The position numbers and the translations under genes were made by a program. Source: Bacillota bacterium (GTDB lineage Bacteria > Bacillota > Clostridia > Lachnospirales > Cellulosilyticaceae). Taken from it: a stretch of 63,635 nucleotides of DNA. The stretch covers positions 1-63,635 of the forward strand of contig JAEZJJ010000005.1 in the NCBI GenBank assembly GCA_023436395.1, given 5' to 3'. A model generated the notes under the pieces. The model saw only the letters and a list, made by a program, of their open reading frames with translations, did no database searches and had not been told where the DNA came from. Positions 7,318 to 16,530 of this stretch are shown here, one piece after another. The first letter of the stretch is position 1, and each line of letters starts with the position of its first letter.

Positions 7318-9303
7318 ATGAGTAAATTTGAGATTGTTTCAGAGTTTAAACCTACTGGAGATCAGCCTCAAGCTATTAGTGAATTAGCAAGAAGTATTGA
7401 AGCAGGAAATAGATATCAAACATTATTAGGAGTAACAGGTTCGGGAAAAACATTTACAATGGCAAATATTATAGAAAAAGTACAGAAGCCAACATTAATT
7501 TTAGCGCATAATAAAACCTTGGCAGCACAGCTTTATAGTGAATTTAAAGAATTTTTTCCTAACAATGCAGTAGAATATTTTGTCTCCTATTATGATTATT
7601 ATCAACCAGAGGCTTATGTGCCTTCCAGTGATACTTATATTGAGAAAGATTCAAGCGTAAATGAAGAAATAGATAAGTTACGTCACTCTGCAACGGCAGC
7701 ACTATGTGAGAGAGAAGATGTTATTGTTATAGCCAGTGTATCTTGTATATACGGTTTAGGAGATCCTATTGATTATTCTGAGCAGGTTTTATCTATTCGT
7801 ACAGGAATGGAAATCAATAGAGATGATGTTTTGAGAAAGCTTATACAAATTCAATATACAAGAAATGATATGGATTTTGTAAGAGCAAGTTTTCGCGTAA
7901 GAGGAGATGTAGTTGAGATTATTCCGGCAGGGATGTCAGAAAAAGCAATTCGCATAGAATTTTTTGGAGATGAGATAGATCGTATAACAGAAATAGATCC
8001 ATTAACAGGAGCTGTTCTAGGGTATAGAGAACATGTTGTCATCTTCCCTGCATCCTTTTATGCTATTTCTAGTGAGAAGATGGAAGTAGCTATAAAAGCC
8101 ATTGAAGAGGAGTTAGAAATAAGACTTAAAGAATTTAAGGAAGAAGATAAACTTTTAGAGGCTCAGCGTCTTTCACAACGTACACACTTTGATATAGAAA
8201 TGTTAAGAGAGATGGGGTATTGTTCAGGTGTGGAAAACTACTCTAGACATTTATCAGGAAGAGAAGAAGGGGAAACACCTTTTACACTTTTAGATTATTT
8301 TCCAAAGGATTTTTTAATGATTATTGATGAGTCTCATATGACTATTCCACAAGTAAGGGCAATGTACAATGGGGACAGGGCTAGAAAAACTGTATTAGTA
8401 GACTATGGCTTTAGATTGCCATCAGCCTTAGATAATAGACCTCTTAAATTTGATGAATTTGAAAAAAAGGTGAATCAAATTGTATTTGTTTCAGCTACCC
8501 CTGCGCAATACGAATTAGAGCATTCACTTACTATAGCAGAGCAGCTTATTCGTCCAACAGGTTTATTAGATCCTGTCATAGAATTAAGACCTGTTAAAGG
8601 ACAAATAGATGATTTATTAGGTGAGATTAATCAAATTGTAGCGAAAGGTGAGAAAGTAATGATTACTACCCTTACAAAACGTATGGCAGAGGATCTTACC
8701 ACTTATATGGGGGAGCTGGGTGTTAAAATTAAGTATTTGCACTCAGATATTGATACACTTGAACGTATTGAGATTATTAGAGATTTACGTATGGATGTTT
8801 TTGATGTTTTGGTAGGAATTAACCTTTTGAGAGAAGGATTAGATATTCCGGAGGTATCTTTGATTGCCATTTTAGATGCAGATAAAGAAGGCTTTTTGCG
8901 TTCAGAAACCTCTCTGATTCAGACTATTGGACGTGCTGCCCGTAATGCTAATGGAAAGGTCATTATGTATGCAGATACAGTGACACGTTCGATGCAAAAT
9001 GCTATTTCAGAGACTGCTAGAAGGAGACAAATACAAGAGGATTATAATGAAGCCCATGGTATTGTGCCAAAAACCATTAAAAAGAAAGTTAGAGACTTAA
9101 TTATTGCTACTAAAACAGCTGAAAAGGATAAGAACCTATTTTCAGAAAAAGACCCTGAATCTATGAGTAAGCAAGAATTAGAAAAAGTGATGAAAAAGGT
9201 TGAAAAAGACATGAAGAAAGCTGCTACAGAATTACAGTTTGAGAGGGCAGCTGAACTAAGAGATACTTTAATTAAACTTAAGCAAGCTTACTTAAAGTGT
9301 TAG
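7318..9303 (+). CDS. uvrB: UvrABC excinuclease subunit B
   Basis: The 661-residue DNA helicase-like subunit that verifies damage and loads UvrC in nucleotide excision repair. Walker A GVTGSGKT is at 38-45, and the beta-hairpin region YYDYYQPEAYVP that pries DNA open is at about 89-100. The DESH Walker B follows, with helicase motifs through QTIGRAARN. The C-terminal UVR domain (ELQFERAAELRD) contacts UvrC. The start has a GAGGGG site. The gene is separated from uvrA by about 3 kb but shares the LexA-type upstream box, which fits SOS induction. Confidence 0.98.
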   Translation: MSKFEIVSEFKPTGDQPQAISELARSIEAGNRYQTLLGVTGSGKTFTMANIIEKVQKPTLILAHNKTLAAQLYSEFKEFFPNNAVEYFVSYYDYYQPEAYVPSSDTYIEKDSSVNEEIDKLRHSATAALCEREDVIVIASVSCIYGLGDPIDYSEQVLSIRTGMEINRDDVLRKLIQIQYTRNDMDFVRASFRVRGDVVEIIPAGMSEKAIRIEFFGDEIDRITEIDPLTGAVLGYREHVVIFPASFYAISSEKMEVAIKAIEEELEIRLKEFKEEDKLLEAQRLSQRTHFDIEMLREMGYCSGVENYSRHLSGREEGETPFTLLDYFPKDFLMIIDESHMTIPQVRAMYNGDRARKTVLVDYGFRLPSALDNRPLKFDEFEKKVNQIVFVSATPAQYELEHSLTIAEQLIRPTGLLDPVIELRPVKGQIDDLLGEINQIVAKGEKVMITTLTKRMAEDLTTYMGELGVKIKYLHSDIDTLERIEIIRDLRMDVFDVLVGINLLREGLDIPEVSLIAILDADKEGFLRSETSLIQTIGRAARNANGKVIMYADTVTRSMQNAISETARRRQIQEDYNEAHGIVPKTIKKKVRDLIIATKTAEKDKNLFSEKDPESMSKQELEKVMKKVEKDMKKAATELQFERAAELRDTLIKLKQAYLKC

Positions 9304-9338
9304 AAGTTTTATAGAAAAGTAAAATAGCATCAATCATA

Positions 9339-9380
9339 AAAAGGAACACTTAATGGCTTATACTAAGTGTTCCTTTTAAA
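9339..9380. terminator. Bidirectional terminator between uvrB and degV
   Basis: A perfect 14-bp stem (9339-9352 with 9364-9377) with an A-run on one side and a T-run on the other, in the gap between converging genes. Confidence 0.9.
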
Positions 9381-9381
9381 T

Positions 9382-10227
9382 TTATTTCATGTAATAAGCA
9401 ATACCAATGCTGCCAGGTCCAACATGAAGCCCGATGACAGGGCCGATAGATTGGACTTGAACTTTACGACCTATTTTAGCTTCAAGAGACTCTGCTAAAG
9501 CAAGACCTTCTTCATTGCAATTGATGTGATGAACAATCACATCACCTAATTCACCGTGGGAGAGATCATCCATAAAACCTTGGATAAGGGCATCAATAGC
9601 CTTTTTCTTAGTACGTACTTTAGTAAAAACAGAAGTTTGTCCATCTTTAACCGTAAGAATAGGTTTAATTTGTAATAAAGTACCCAATAAAGCAGCAGCG
9701 CCACCAATACGGCCTCCTTTTTTTAAGTAAGTGAGTGTATCAGGAGTGAACAGAAAACGACTATGATGAATCACATGGTTTGCTTGAGCAATGATCTCAT
9801 CTAATGTTTTTCCTTCAGCAGCAGCTTTGGCAGCTTCTAAAGTAATAAAACCAAGTTGCATACAATTAGTACGAGAGTCTATGATAGTTATACTAGCATG
9901 GGGATATTTTTCTAGAATCATTTCTTTAGTACTATGAGCACTTCCGTAAGTACCGCTCATTTCGGAAGAAAGAAAAATAGCAACAATACTATGTCCTTGT
10001 GAAATAATATTTTCAAAGGTGTCATACATTTCACTTGGTGTAGGTTGAGAAGAAGTAGGAAAATCAGGAGATTTTGCCATTTCTTCGTAAAAGGTTTCAC
10101 TTTCAATATCTACTTCTCTTAGTATTCTATTATTGATGTGAACACCTAAAGAAATAACAGAAATGTCATATTTTAAGCGTTCTTCTTCTAAAAGATAAGC
10201 CGTACTATCTGTAACAATTTTTATCAT
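9382..10227 (-). CDS. DegV family fatty-acid-binding protein (second copy)
   Basis: A 281-residue DegV protein with the family motifs IKIVTDSTAYL, TSSQPTPSEM, FLSSEMSGTYG and KKGGRIGGAAALLGTLLQIKPIL, ending in HVGPGSIGI. It differs widely from the copy at 5367-6221, so the two look like old paralogues that may bind different fatty acids rather than a recent duplication. It is divergent from udk and ends at the hairpin shared with uvrB. No fatty-acid kinase gene is present nearby. Confidence 0.92.
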   Translation of the reverse strand: MIKIVTDSTAYLLEEERLKYDISVISLGVHINNRILREVDIESETFYEEMAKSPDFPTSSQPTPSEMYDTFENIISQGHSIVAIFLSSEMSGTYGSAHSTKEMILEKYPHASITIIDSRTNCMQLGFITLEAAKAAAEGKTLDEIIAQANHVIHHSRFLFTPDTLTYLKKGGRIGGAAALLGTLLQIKPILTVKDGQTSVFTKVRTKKKAIDALIQGFMDDLSHGELGDVIVHHINCNEEGLALAESLEAKIGRKVQVQSIGPVIGLHVGPGSIGIAYYMK

Positions 10228-10409
10228 TTTATAAACTCCTTTATAGTATACTATATTTATTAAAACAATATTATGTGTATTTTATGTGTTTATAATATAT
10301 TCCAGTTAGTTTTTTTTGTAAAATCCTAGCCAAGTTGAATGCCCTGTGTTATGATGAAATACAGTGGCTAAAAGCTAATTAAACAGAATGAGACTAGATG
10401 GAGGATACT

Positions 10410-11027
10410 ATGAAAGATATTTTAATCATAGGTATTGCAGGTGGAACGGGTTCTGGAAAAACAACTTTAACCCAAAAAATAAAAGAAGCATTTGATGATG
10501 ATGTAGTTGTGCTATCACATGATTATTACTATAAAGCTAATGCACATTTAACATTTGAAGAACGTACAAAACTAAATTATGATCATCCAAATGCATTTGA
10601 TACAGATTTATTGATAGAACATGTACGTAGGTTAAAGCAAAATGAGCCTATTTTTCACCCAGTATATTCTTTTGTAGAACATACCCGTTTAGATGAGGTA
10701 GTTGAGGTACAACCGAAAAAGGTTATTATTGTAGAAGGTATCTTGATTTTTGAAAATCAAGATCTTTGCGATTTAATGGATATTAAAGTTTTTGTAGACA
10801 CAGATGCAGATTTACGTATTATTAGACGACTTTTACGAGATGTAAAAGAGAGAGGAAGAGACTTAGATTCTGTTATAAACCAGTATATTGGAACAGTTAA
10901 ACCAATGCATGAGCGTTTTGTAGATCCAACCAAAAAACGTGCAGATGTTATTATTCCAGAAGGTGGATTTAATTGTGTTGCACTTTCAATGTTATTAGAA
11001 CAAATTCGTAACTTTATTGCAAGCTAA
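10410..11027 (+). CDS. udk: Uridine kinase
   Basis: A 205-residue P-loop kinase that phosphorylates uridine and cytidine in pyrimidine salvage. Walker A GGTGSGKT is at 11-18, followed by the SHDYYYKA segment, the YDHPNAFD nucleoside-binding motif and VEGILIFEN. The frame is open from an ATG at 10398, but a TGGAGGA site at 10399-10405 points to the ATG at 10410, and MKDILIIGIAGG is the usual N-terminus. The gene stands alone and ends in a strong 20-bp hairpin. Confidence 0.95.
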   Translation: MKDILIIGIAGGTGSGKTTLTQKIKEAFDDDVVVLSHDYYYKANAHLTFEERTKLNYDHPNAFDTDLLIEHVRRLKQNEPIFHPVYSFVEHTRLDEVVEVQPKKVIIVEGILIFENQDLCDLMDIKVFVDTDADLRIIRRLLRDVKERGRDLDSVINQYIGTVKPMHERFVDPTKKRADVIIPEGGFNCVALSMLLEQIRNFIAS

Positions 11028-11076
11028 AATAAGTGAAGGAGATAGACGTATAGCCTATCTCCTTCACTTATTTTGT
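11026..11076. terminator. Bidirectional terminator between udk and the CAP-domain gene
   Basis: A perfect 20-bp stem (11026-11045 with 11055-11074) with a 9-nt loop, A-rich on the left and T-rich on the right. It begins inside the udk stop codon. Confidence 0.9.
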
Positions 11077-11098
11077 AAAACTAATCAATAAAATGAAC

Positions 11099-12013
11099 TT
11101 ATTTTTTAATAAACATCTGTGTCCAATAATGACCATTGCTATCGTAGCCAATACCAATGTGTGTAAAACTACTATTTAGTATATTAGCACGATGGCCTGA
11201 ACTATTCATCCAACCTTTAACAACCGCTTCAGGTGTTGTATAACCCTGAGCGATATTTTCAGCTGCAGCCTTATAGCTAATACCAAATTGTTGCATCATA
11301 TCAAAAGGTGAACCGTATGTTGGGCTTGTATGATTAAAATAATTATGAGTACGCATATCAGTTGACTTAATACGTGCTACTTTTCTAAGGCTTTCATCCA
11401 TTGTTAGACTTGAAAGACCAGCTGCCTTACGTTCTTTGTTAATAAGTGCTAAGACCTGATTCTCAAAACTTGTTTGATCATCCGAATTAGGAATGTTAGT
11501 TTCAGGTGTCGGATTTTCGTGTATAGAATCATCTGATTCACCTGTGGTTGGAGGAAGGATTGGTTCATTGGTTGAGGGTGAATTCACCTTAGGGTTAGTA
11601 ATATATACACTTTTATTTTTCCATTCTACGCTATAACCAAAAGCTTCAGCTAAAACTCTTAAAGTTATGTAGCTACGTCCTTGTTTAATTTCGATACATC
11701 GTGTAAGTTTATTTCCATTAAGCCATAGGTTTTGGGATTTAGAATTAATACGGATAGTTAATGTTTTCTGGTTAACTTGATGCTTTCCAGTTAATATAAC
11801 TTCAGGAGATTGCCAATGTACTTGGAGGCCTAAAACCTCACCAACAGCACGTACTGGGATCATTGTTTTTTGAGTACTTGAAATATAGGCTGGTGTATGA
11901 GTACTATTAACTAATTGATTATTTACATAAATAGGAATAGAGGGAAGAGCCAATAGAGAGCTACATAAAAGTAAAATTGAAATGTAAAAGGTGAATATTT
12001 TTTTGTATTTCAT
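11099..12013 (-). CDS. Secreted stalk-domain (PF07833) plus CAP/SCP-domain protein
   Basis: A 304-residue exported protein. A signal peptide (about 1-25) is followed by a copper-amine-oxidase-N-like stalk domain (PF07833, about 28-142, with MIPVRAVGEVLGLQVHW and YITLRVLAEAFGYSVEW repeats). A Pro/Thr-rich linker (about 145-180) leads to a CAP/SCP domain (187-304) with HNYFNHTSPTYGSPFDMM, SSGHRANILN and HIGIGY. YkwD-like bacterial CAP proteins have this C-terminal part; their function is not settled, and wall association is likely. The stalk domain recurs in the protein at 15185-16345. Confidence 0.88.
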   Translation of the reverse strand: MKYKKIFTFYISILLLCSSLLALPSIPIYVNNQLVNSTHTPAYISSTQKTMIPVRAVGEVLGLQVHWQSPEVILTGKHQVNQKTLTIRINSKSQNLWLNGNKLTRCIEIKQGRSYITLRVLAEAFGYSVEWKNKSVYITNPKVNSPSTNEPILPPTTGESDDSIHENPTPETNIPNSDDQTSFENQVLALINKERKAAGLSSLTMDESLRKVARIKSTDMRTHNYFNHTSPTYGSPFDMMQQFGISYKAAAENIAQGYTTPEAVVKGWMNSSGHRANILNSSFTHIGIGYDSNGHYWTQMFIKK

Positions 12014-12218
12014 AATGAAACCTCTTTCTAGTATAAATTATAACTAATTGTTACAAAATGTTACATATTTATTACAAAATAAGTTTAATAGAATTTGAAG
12101 TAAAGTACAATGCAAAATCAGTAAATTCCAGGAATTAACATGTATATTAGGTGTAAAAGGTTAGCAAAAGTATAAAAAGTAGTATTTTTATTAACACTAA
12201 ATAAAAATATAAAGTAAT

Positions 12219-12232
12219 CGAACAGATGTTTG
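12219..12232 (+). promoter_or_regulatory. LexA (SOS) box of uvrA
   Basis: CGAACAGATGTTTG matches the Bacillus DinR/LexA consensus CGAAC-RNRY-GTTYG-type palindrome at nearly every position. It overlaps the first three bases of the uvrA -35 element, a classic repressor position. Confidence 0.8.
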
Positions 12233-12258
12233 AAAGTGTATTTAGTTCGTGCTATAAT
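12230..12258 (+). promoter_or_regulatory. uvrA promoter
   Basis: TTGAAA at 12230-12235, a 17-bp spacer and TATAAT at 12253-12258, 34 bases before the start codon. Confidence 0.8.
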
Positions 12259-12292
12259 AGACGATAAGAAACTAAGATAAGAAGGGGAATTT

Positions 12293-15127
12293 ATGAAAAA
12301 TAAAATTGTCATTAAAGGTGCAAAAGAGCACAATTTAAAAAATGTTGATTTAGAATTAGAACGTAATCAGTTTATTGTATTTACAGGGTTAAGTGGTTCG
12401 GGTAAATCTTCGTTAGCTTTTGATACGATTTATGCAGAGGGACAGAGGCGTTATGTAGAATCTTTATCTGCTTATGCAAGGCAGTTCTTAGGGCAAATGG
12501 AAAAACCAGAAGTAGAGAGTATATCAGGTCTTTCACCAGCTATTTCAATTGATCAAAAAACGACGAGCAAAAACCCACGTTCTACAGTAGGAACTGTAAC
12601 GGAAATTTATGATTATTTGCGTTTGTTATATGCAAGAGTGGGTATTCCCCACTGTCCTCGTTGTGGGAGAGAAATTAAAAAACAGACCATTGACCAAATA
12701 GTAGATATTTTGATGGGGCTAGAGGAAAGAACAAAATTACAGCTTTTGGCTCCTGTTGTACGAGGGCGTAAAGGACAACATGAAAAGGTACTGGAGCATG
12801 CAAGAAAGCAAGGATTTATACGTGCACGTATAGATGGTGAAATCTACGATTTATCTGAAGAAGAAGTAAATCTAGATAAGAACAAAAAACATACAATAGA
12901 TATTATTGTAGACCGAATTGTCATCAAAGAAGGAATTGAAAAACGTCTTACGGATTCTATTGAAATAGTTATGAAGCTTTCTGGTGGCTTGATGTTAGTA
13001 GATATTATAGGTGGGAAGGAAATGAGGTTTAGTGAAAACTTTTCTTGTCCAGAATGTAATATTAGTATAGATGAGTTAGAGCCAAGATCATTTTCATTTA
13101 ATAATCCTCAAGGAGCATGTCCTGCTTGTACAGGATTAGGAGAACACTTAGAAATGGACCCTGAGCTTGTGATACCTAATCCAAGTTTAAGCTTAAGACA
13201 AGGTGCAATTGCTGTAGTGGGATGGGGGTCAATTGCTAATCCTAGCAGTTATGCATATGCTCTGATGTCTGCATTAATGAGCAAATATGATTTTAATTTA
13301 GATACACCTTTTGAAGAGCTTCCAGATAAAATAAAACATATCATTTTATATGGAACAGGAAAAGAGAAGATTAAGTTTGTATTCTCTGGAGAATATGGTA
13401 CCAAGGAATATGAGTATGCCTTTGAAGGGGTATTAGAAAATGCAAAAAGACGTTATAACGAAACAAGTTCAGAAGTTGCTAGACAAGAATATGAAAGTTT
13501 AATGACAAGCATTCCTTGTCAGGCATGTCAAGGTAGAAGATTAAAGCCTGAAGCATTGGCAGTAACAATAGCTGATAAGAATATTGATGAACTGACCCAT
13601 TTATCCATAGGGGATTTAAAAGACTTCTTTGAAACCTTAGAGCTTACAGAACGTCAGAATAAAATAGGCGAGTTAATCTTTAAAGAAATTAAGGCACGTT
13701 TAGGTTTTTTAGTAGATGTAGGTCTAGATTATTTAAGTTTAGCTCGTTCATCTGGCACCCTTTCAGGTGGAGAGGCTCAACGAATTCGTTTAGCAACTCA
13801 AATAGGTTCAGGATTAGTAGGTGTACTTTATATCTTAGATGAGCCAAGTATTGGTTTACATCAGCGTGATAATGATAAACTGATTCAAACACTTATAAAA
13901 CTAAGAGATTTAGGCAACACACTTATTGTAGTAGAACACGATGAGGATACAATGCATGCAGCAGACTGGATTGTAGATATTGGCCCAGGAGCAGGAGAAC
14001 ACGGAGGAGAAATTATTGCCTCTGGTCCTATTGATACCATTTTAGCTTGTGAAAAATCTGAGACAGGTGCTTATCTAAGTGGACGTAAAAAAATTGAAAT
14101 TCCAGAGGTAAGAAGAAAAGGAAATGGTAACACCTTAACCCTTGTAGGAGCTAATATAAATAATTTAAAAAATATCACTTTAAAGTTACCATTAGGGACA
14201 TTAACTTGTATTACAGGTGTATCTGGTTCAGGAAAAAGTTCACTTATTAATGAGATTTTGCTTAAGCGTTTAGCCAGAGATTTAAATGGAGCACGTATAA
14301 AACCGGGACAGCACAAGGAGATTAAAGGAATAGAACATCTAGATAAGGTGATTAGTATTGACCAGTCACCTATTGGACGTACACCACGCTCTAATCCAGC
14401 TACTTATACTGGAGTATTTGATCAAATAAGAGATTTATTTGCACAAACAAATGAAGCAAAGATGAAAGGCTATCAAAAAGGACGCTTTAGTTTTAATGTA
14501 AAGGGAGGACGTTGTGAAGCCTGTCAAGGTGATGGGGTGATTAAAATAGAGATGCATTTCTTACCAGATGTCTATGTACCTTGCGAAGTGTGTAAAGGAC
14601 AACGCTATAATCGTGAAACCCTTGAGGTAAAATATAAGGAAAAATCTATTTCAGATGTGCTCAACATGACAGTAGAAGAAGGACTGAAGTTTTTTGAAAA
14701 TATTCCAAGTATTGCACGTAAGCTTCAGACAATAGTGGATGTAGGATTAGGTTATATTAGATTAGGACAACCTTCCACTACTTTATCAGGAGGGGAAGCA
14801 CAACGTGTTAAATTAGCTACAGAACTTAGTAAGCGTAGTACAGGAAAGACAATCTATATTTTGGATGAACCAACCACAGGACTACATTTTGCAGATGTGC
14901 ATAAATTAGTAGGGATTTTAGATAGGCTAGTTGAGGGTGGTAATAGTGTAGTGGTTATTGAGCATAATTTAGAAGTGATCAAAACGGCCGATTATATTAT
15001 TGACTTAGGACCAGAAGGGGGAATAAAAGGAGGGCAAATCATTGCTCAGGGGACACCTGAGCAAGTAGCTAAAAAGGAAGGGTCTTATACGGGCAAATTC
15101 CTTAAAAAAATTCTAGAAAAAAGTTAA
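12293..15127 (+). CDS. uvrA: UvrABC excinuclease subunit A
   Basis: The 944-residue damage-sensing ABC-type ATPase of nucleotide excision repair. It has two nucleotide-binding domains: Walker A GLSGSGKS at 32-39 and a second GVSGSGKSS near residue 643. Both carry LSGGEAQR signatures and DEP Walker B motifs (LDEPSIGLH, LDEPTTGLH). Zinc-binding CxxC pairs are present (CPRC, CPEC, CPAC, CQAC, CEAC, CEVC). Length is normal for the family. The LexA box and promoter lie immediately upstream, and uvrC follows after one inverted gene. Confidence 0.98.
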   Translation: MKNKIVIKGAKEHNLKNVDLELERNQFIVFTGLSGSGKSSLAFDTIYAEGQRRYVESLSAYARQFLGQMEKPEVESISGLSPAISIDQKTTSKNPRSTVGTVTEIYDYLRLLYARVGIPHCPRCGREIKKQTIDQIVDILMGLEERTKLQLLAPVVRGRKGQHEKVLEHARKQGFIRARIDGEIYDLSEEEVNLDKNKKHTIDIIVDRIVIKEGIEKRLTDSIEIVMKLSGGLMLVDIIGGKEMRFSENFSCPECNISIDELEPRSFSFNNPQGACPACTGLGEHLEMDPELVIPNPSLSLRQGAIAVVGWGSIANPSSYAYALMSALMSKYDFNLDTPFEELPDKIKHIILYGTGKEKIKFVFSGEYGTKEYEYAFEGVLENAKRRYNETSSEVARQEYESLMTSIPCQACQGRRLKPEALAVTIADKNIDELTHLSIGDLKDFFETLELTERQNKIGELIFKEIKARLGFLVDVGLDYLSLARSSGTLSGGEAQRIRLATQIGSGLVGVLYILDEPSIGLHQRDNDKLIQTLIKLRDLGNTLIVVEHDEDTMHAADWIVDIGPGAGEHGGEIIASGPIDTILACEKSETGAYLSGRKKIEIPEVRRKGNGNTLTLVGANINNLKNITLKLPLGTLTCITGVSGSGKSSLINEILLKRLARDLNGARIKPGQHKEIKGIEHLDKVISIDQSPIGRTPRSNPATYTGVFDQIRDLFAQTNEAKMKGYQKGRFSFNVKGGRCEACQGDGVIKIEMHFLPDVYVPCEVCKGQRYNRETLEVKYKEKSISDVLNMTVEEGLKFFENIPSIARKLQTIVDVGLGYIRLGQPSTTLSGGEAQRVKLATELSKRSTGKTIYILDEPTTGLHFADVHKLVGILDRLVEGGNSVVVIEHNLEVIKTADYIIDLGPEGGIKGGQIIAQGTPEQVAKKEGSYTGKFLKKILEKS

Positions 15128-15129
15128 TG

Positions 15130-15169
15130 TTAATAAAAAAGGAGTTCAATTGAACTCCTTTTTTATTAA
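15130..15169. terminator. Perfect 40-nt palindromic bidirectional terminator
   Basis: Positions 15130-15149 and 15150-15169 are exact reverse complements with no spacer. A six-A block lies left of the GGAGTTCA core and a T-block right of it, so either transcript forms a hairpin followed by U residues. It lies between the converging uvrA and stalk-domain genes. Confidence 0.9.
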
Positions 15170-15184
15170 TAAGTTATGTAAAAG

Positions 15185-16345
15185 TTAGTTAATAGTGTAC
15201 ATTGTAATAGTTCCTCTGGAACCATCAAAATCAGCAATTTTGGTATTTGAGCTTGAACGATATAATGCAATATCAACATCATATTTATCATCATATTCTA
15301 GGTTAATTTCTTCAATAATAGAATCTAGTTGTCTTATTAAAGTATAAGTAGAATTAATGTTAGCGTTCCAAGTGTCTTTGAAATTATTCATATTATTATC
15401 ATTAATGTAGAGTTTTACAATAGAAGTACCACTTGAAGAGGTGGCAATATCAGCTTGCACATCTGAAATAGAGAAGACGTTGACAAAACCTTGAAGTTCG
15501 ATGCTTGATTTGACATCATAAACAATATCTGCAAGGGCTTTTTGGCTTAAGCCATAATCAGTAGTAACTTTATCTTTCTTACTATTGTATTCAAAACTTG
15601 CTTTCTCAACAGCGCTAGATTTTGTATATTCTATTGTACCTTCGATATCAATATCAGCATGTCTATTGGCAATTTCATCACAAACTTTTTCAATGAAAGT
15701 ATCTATTTTACTTTGAGATAATTCATCATAAGCAGTGTTTTCATTACGTGTGTCATATGAAATAGTTAATACAAGGTAAGAACTTGATTTTCTTAAATCA
15801 AAATCAAATTCGATATTTCTAAAGTATTCGGAATAATTATCAACTAAATAATCTTCAGTAGCTGTTAATTGCTCGGATGTGATAGAAGTACCTGTAGAAG
15901 TACCAGTAGAAGAAGATGGATTTGAAGTATTATTTTTATAAGTAGCAAGTTCAGCCTTTAGAGTTTCTACTTCACGTTGGGCAAGTGCTAAATTATAATT
16001 ACTAGTTTGTAGTTGTTGCTGTAAAAGTGTAAGTTGTGCAGAGTTGTCCGTAGGAACAGTATTAGAAGCAGTACTAGTGATTTTAATTAGATTATTAGGT
16101 CCATCCCAAGTTACATTAGCACCTACAAGTTCCCCTATAGCACGAACAGGTACATAGGTAGAACCATCAATTGCAAATGGTTCTTTGTCAATAGATTTAA
16201 TTGTGCCATTATAGCTTACTCTGATATTTTTATAAGTTGCGTTTAATTTCGTTGTATAATTAGCTGCATCTACAATACCAGCACTAAACACAGTACTTAA
16301 ACCTAAAACAAAACATAATTTTTTGTAATTCTTACTCATTTTCAT
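15185..16345 (-). CDS. Secreted stalk-domain (PF07833) protein with coiled coil
   Basis: A 386-residue exported protein of unknown function. A signal peptide (about 1-27) is followed by a copper-amine-oxidase-N-like stalk domain (about 30-96, with YVPVRAIGELVGANVTW). A glutamine- and leucine-rich coiled coil (about 100-136) and a Ser/Thr-rich linker (about 138-160) precede a C-terminal region I do not recognise, which is rich in charged residues and beta-type patterns. Either the Met at 16345 or the one at 16339 could start it. It resembles wall-attached proteins with stalk repeats common in Cellulosilyticum-like clostridia. Confidence 0.8.
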   Translation of the reverse strand: MKMSKNYKKLCFVLGLSTVFSAGIVDAANYTTKLNATYKNIRVSYNGTIKSIDKEPFAIDGSTYVPVRAIGELVGANVTWDGPNNLIKITSTASNTVPTDNSAQLTLLQQQLQTSNYNLALAQREVETLKAELATYKNNTSNPSSSTGTSTGTSITSEQLTATEDYLVDNYSEYFRNIEFDFDLRKSSSYLVLTISYDTRNENTAYDELSQSKIDTFIEKVCDEIANRHADIDIEGTIEYTKSSAVEKASFEYNSKKDKVTTDYGLSQKALADIVYDVKSSIELQGFVNVFSISDVQADIATSSSGTSIVKLYINDNNMNNFKDTWNANINSTYTLIRQLDSIIEEINLEYDDKYDVDIALYRSSSNTKIADFDGSRGTITMYTIN

Positions 16346-16530
16346 AATTTACCCCCTAAATCAAAGATTTTTTATTTATTACCAAACTAAGTATAAACAA
16401 TATACCTTAAAATATCAATAAATATAAGGCTAAAAATTATGTCTTAAACTAAATGAAATAATATGGTAATAAAATAGAATATGCTATAATAATGGCAATA
16501 CATGTAAAGACTAATAGAAAGGAGGCAGAA

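Noticed and set aside
12118..12333. 71-codon minus-strand ORF upstream of uvrA
   Set aside because: It runs across the uvrA promoter, LexA box and start codon and encodes only an AT-rich hydrophobic string without family resemblance.
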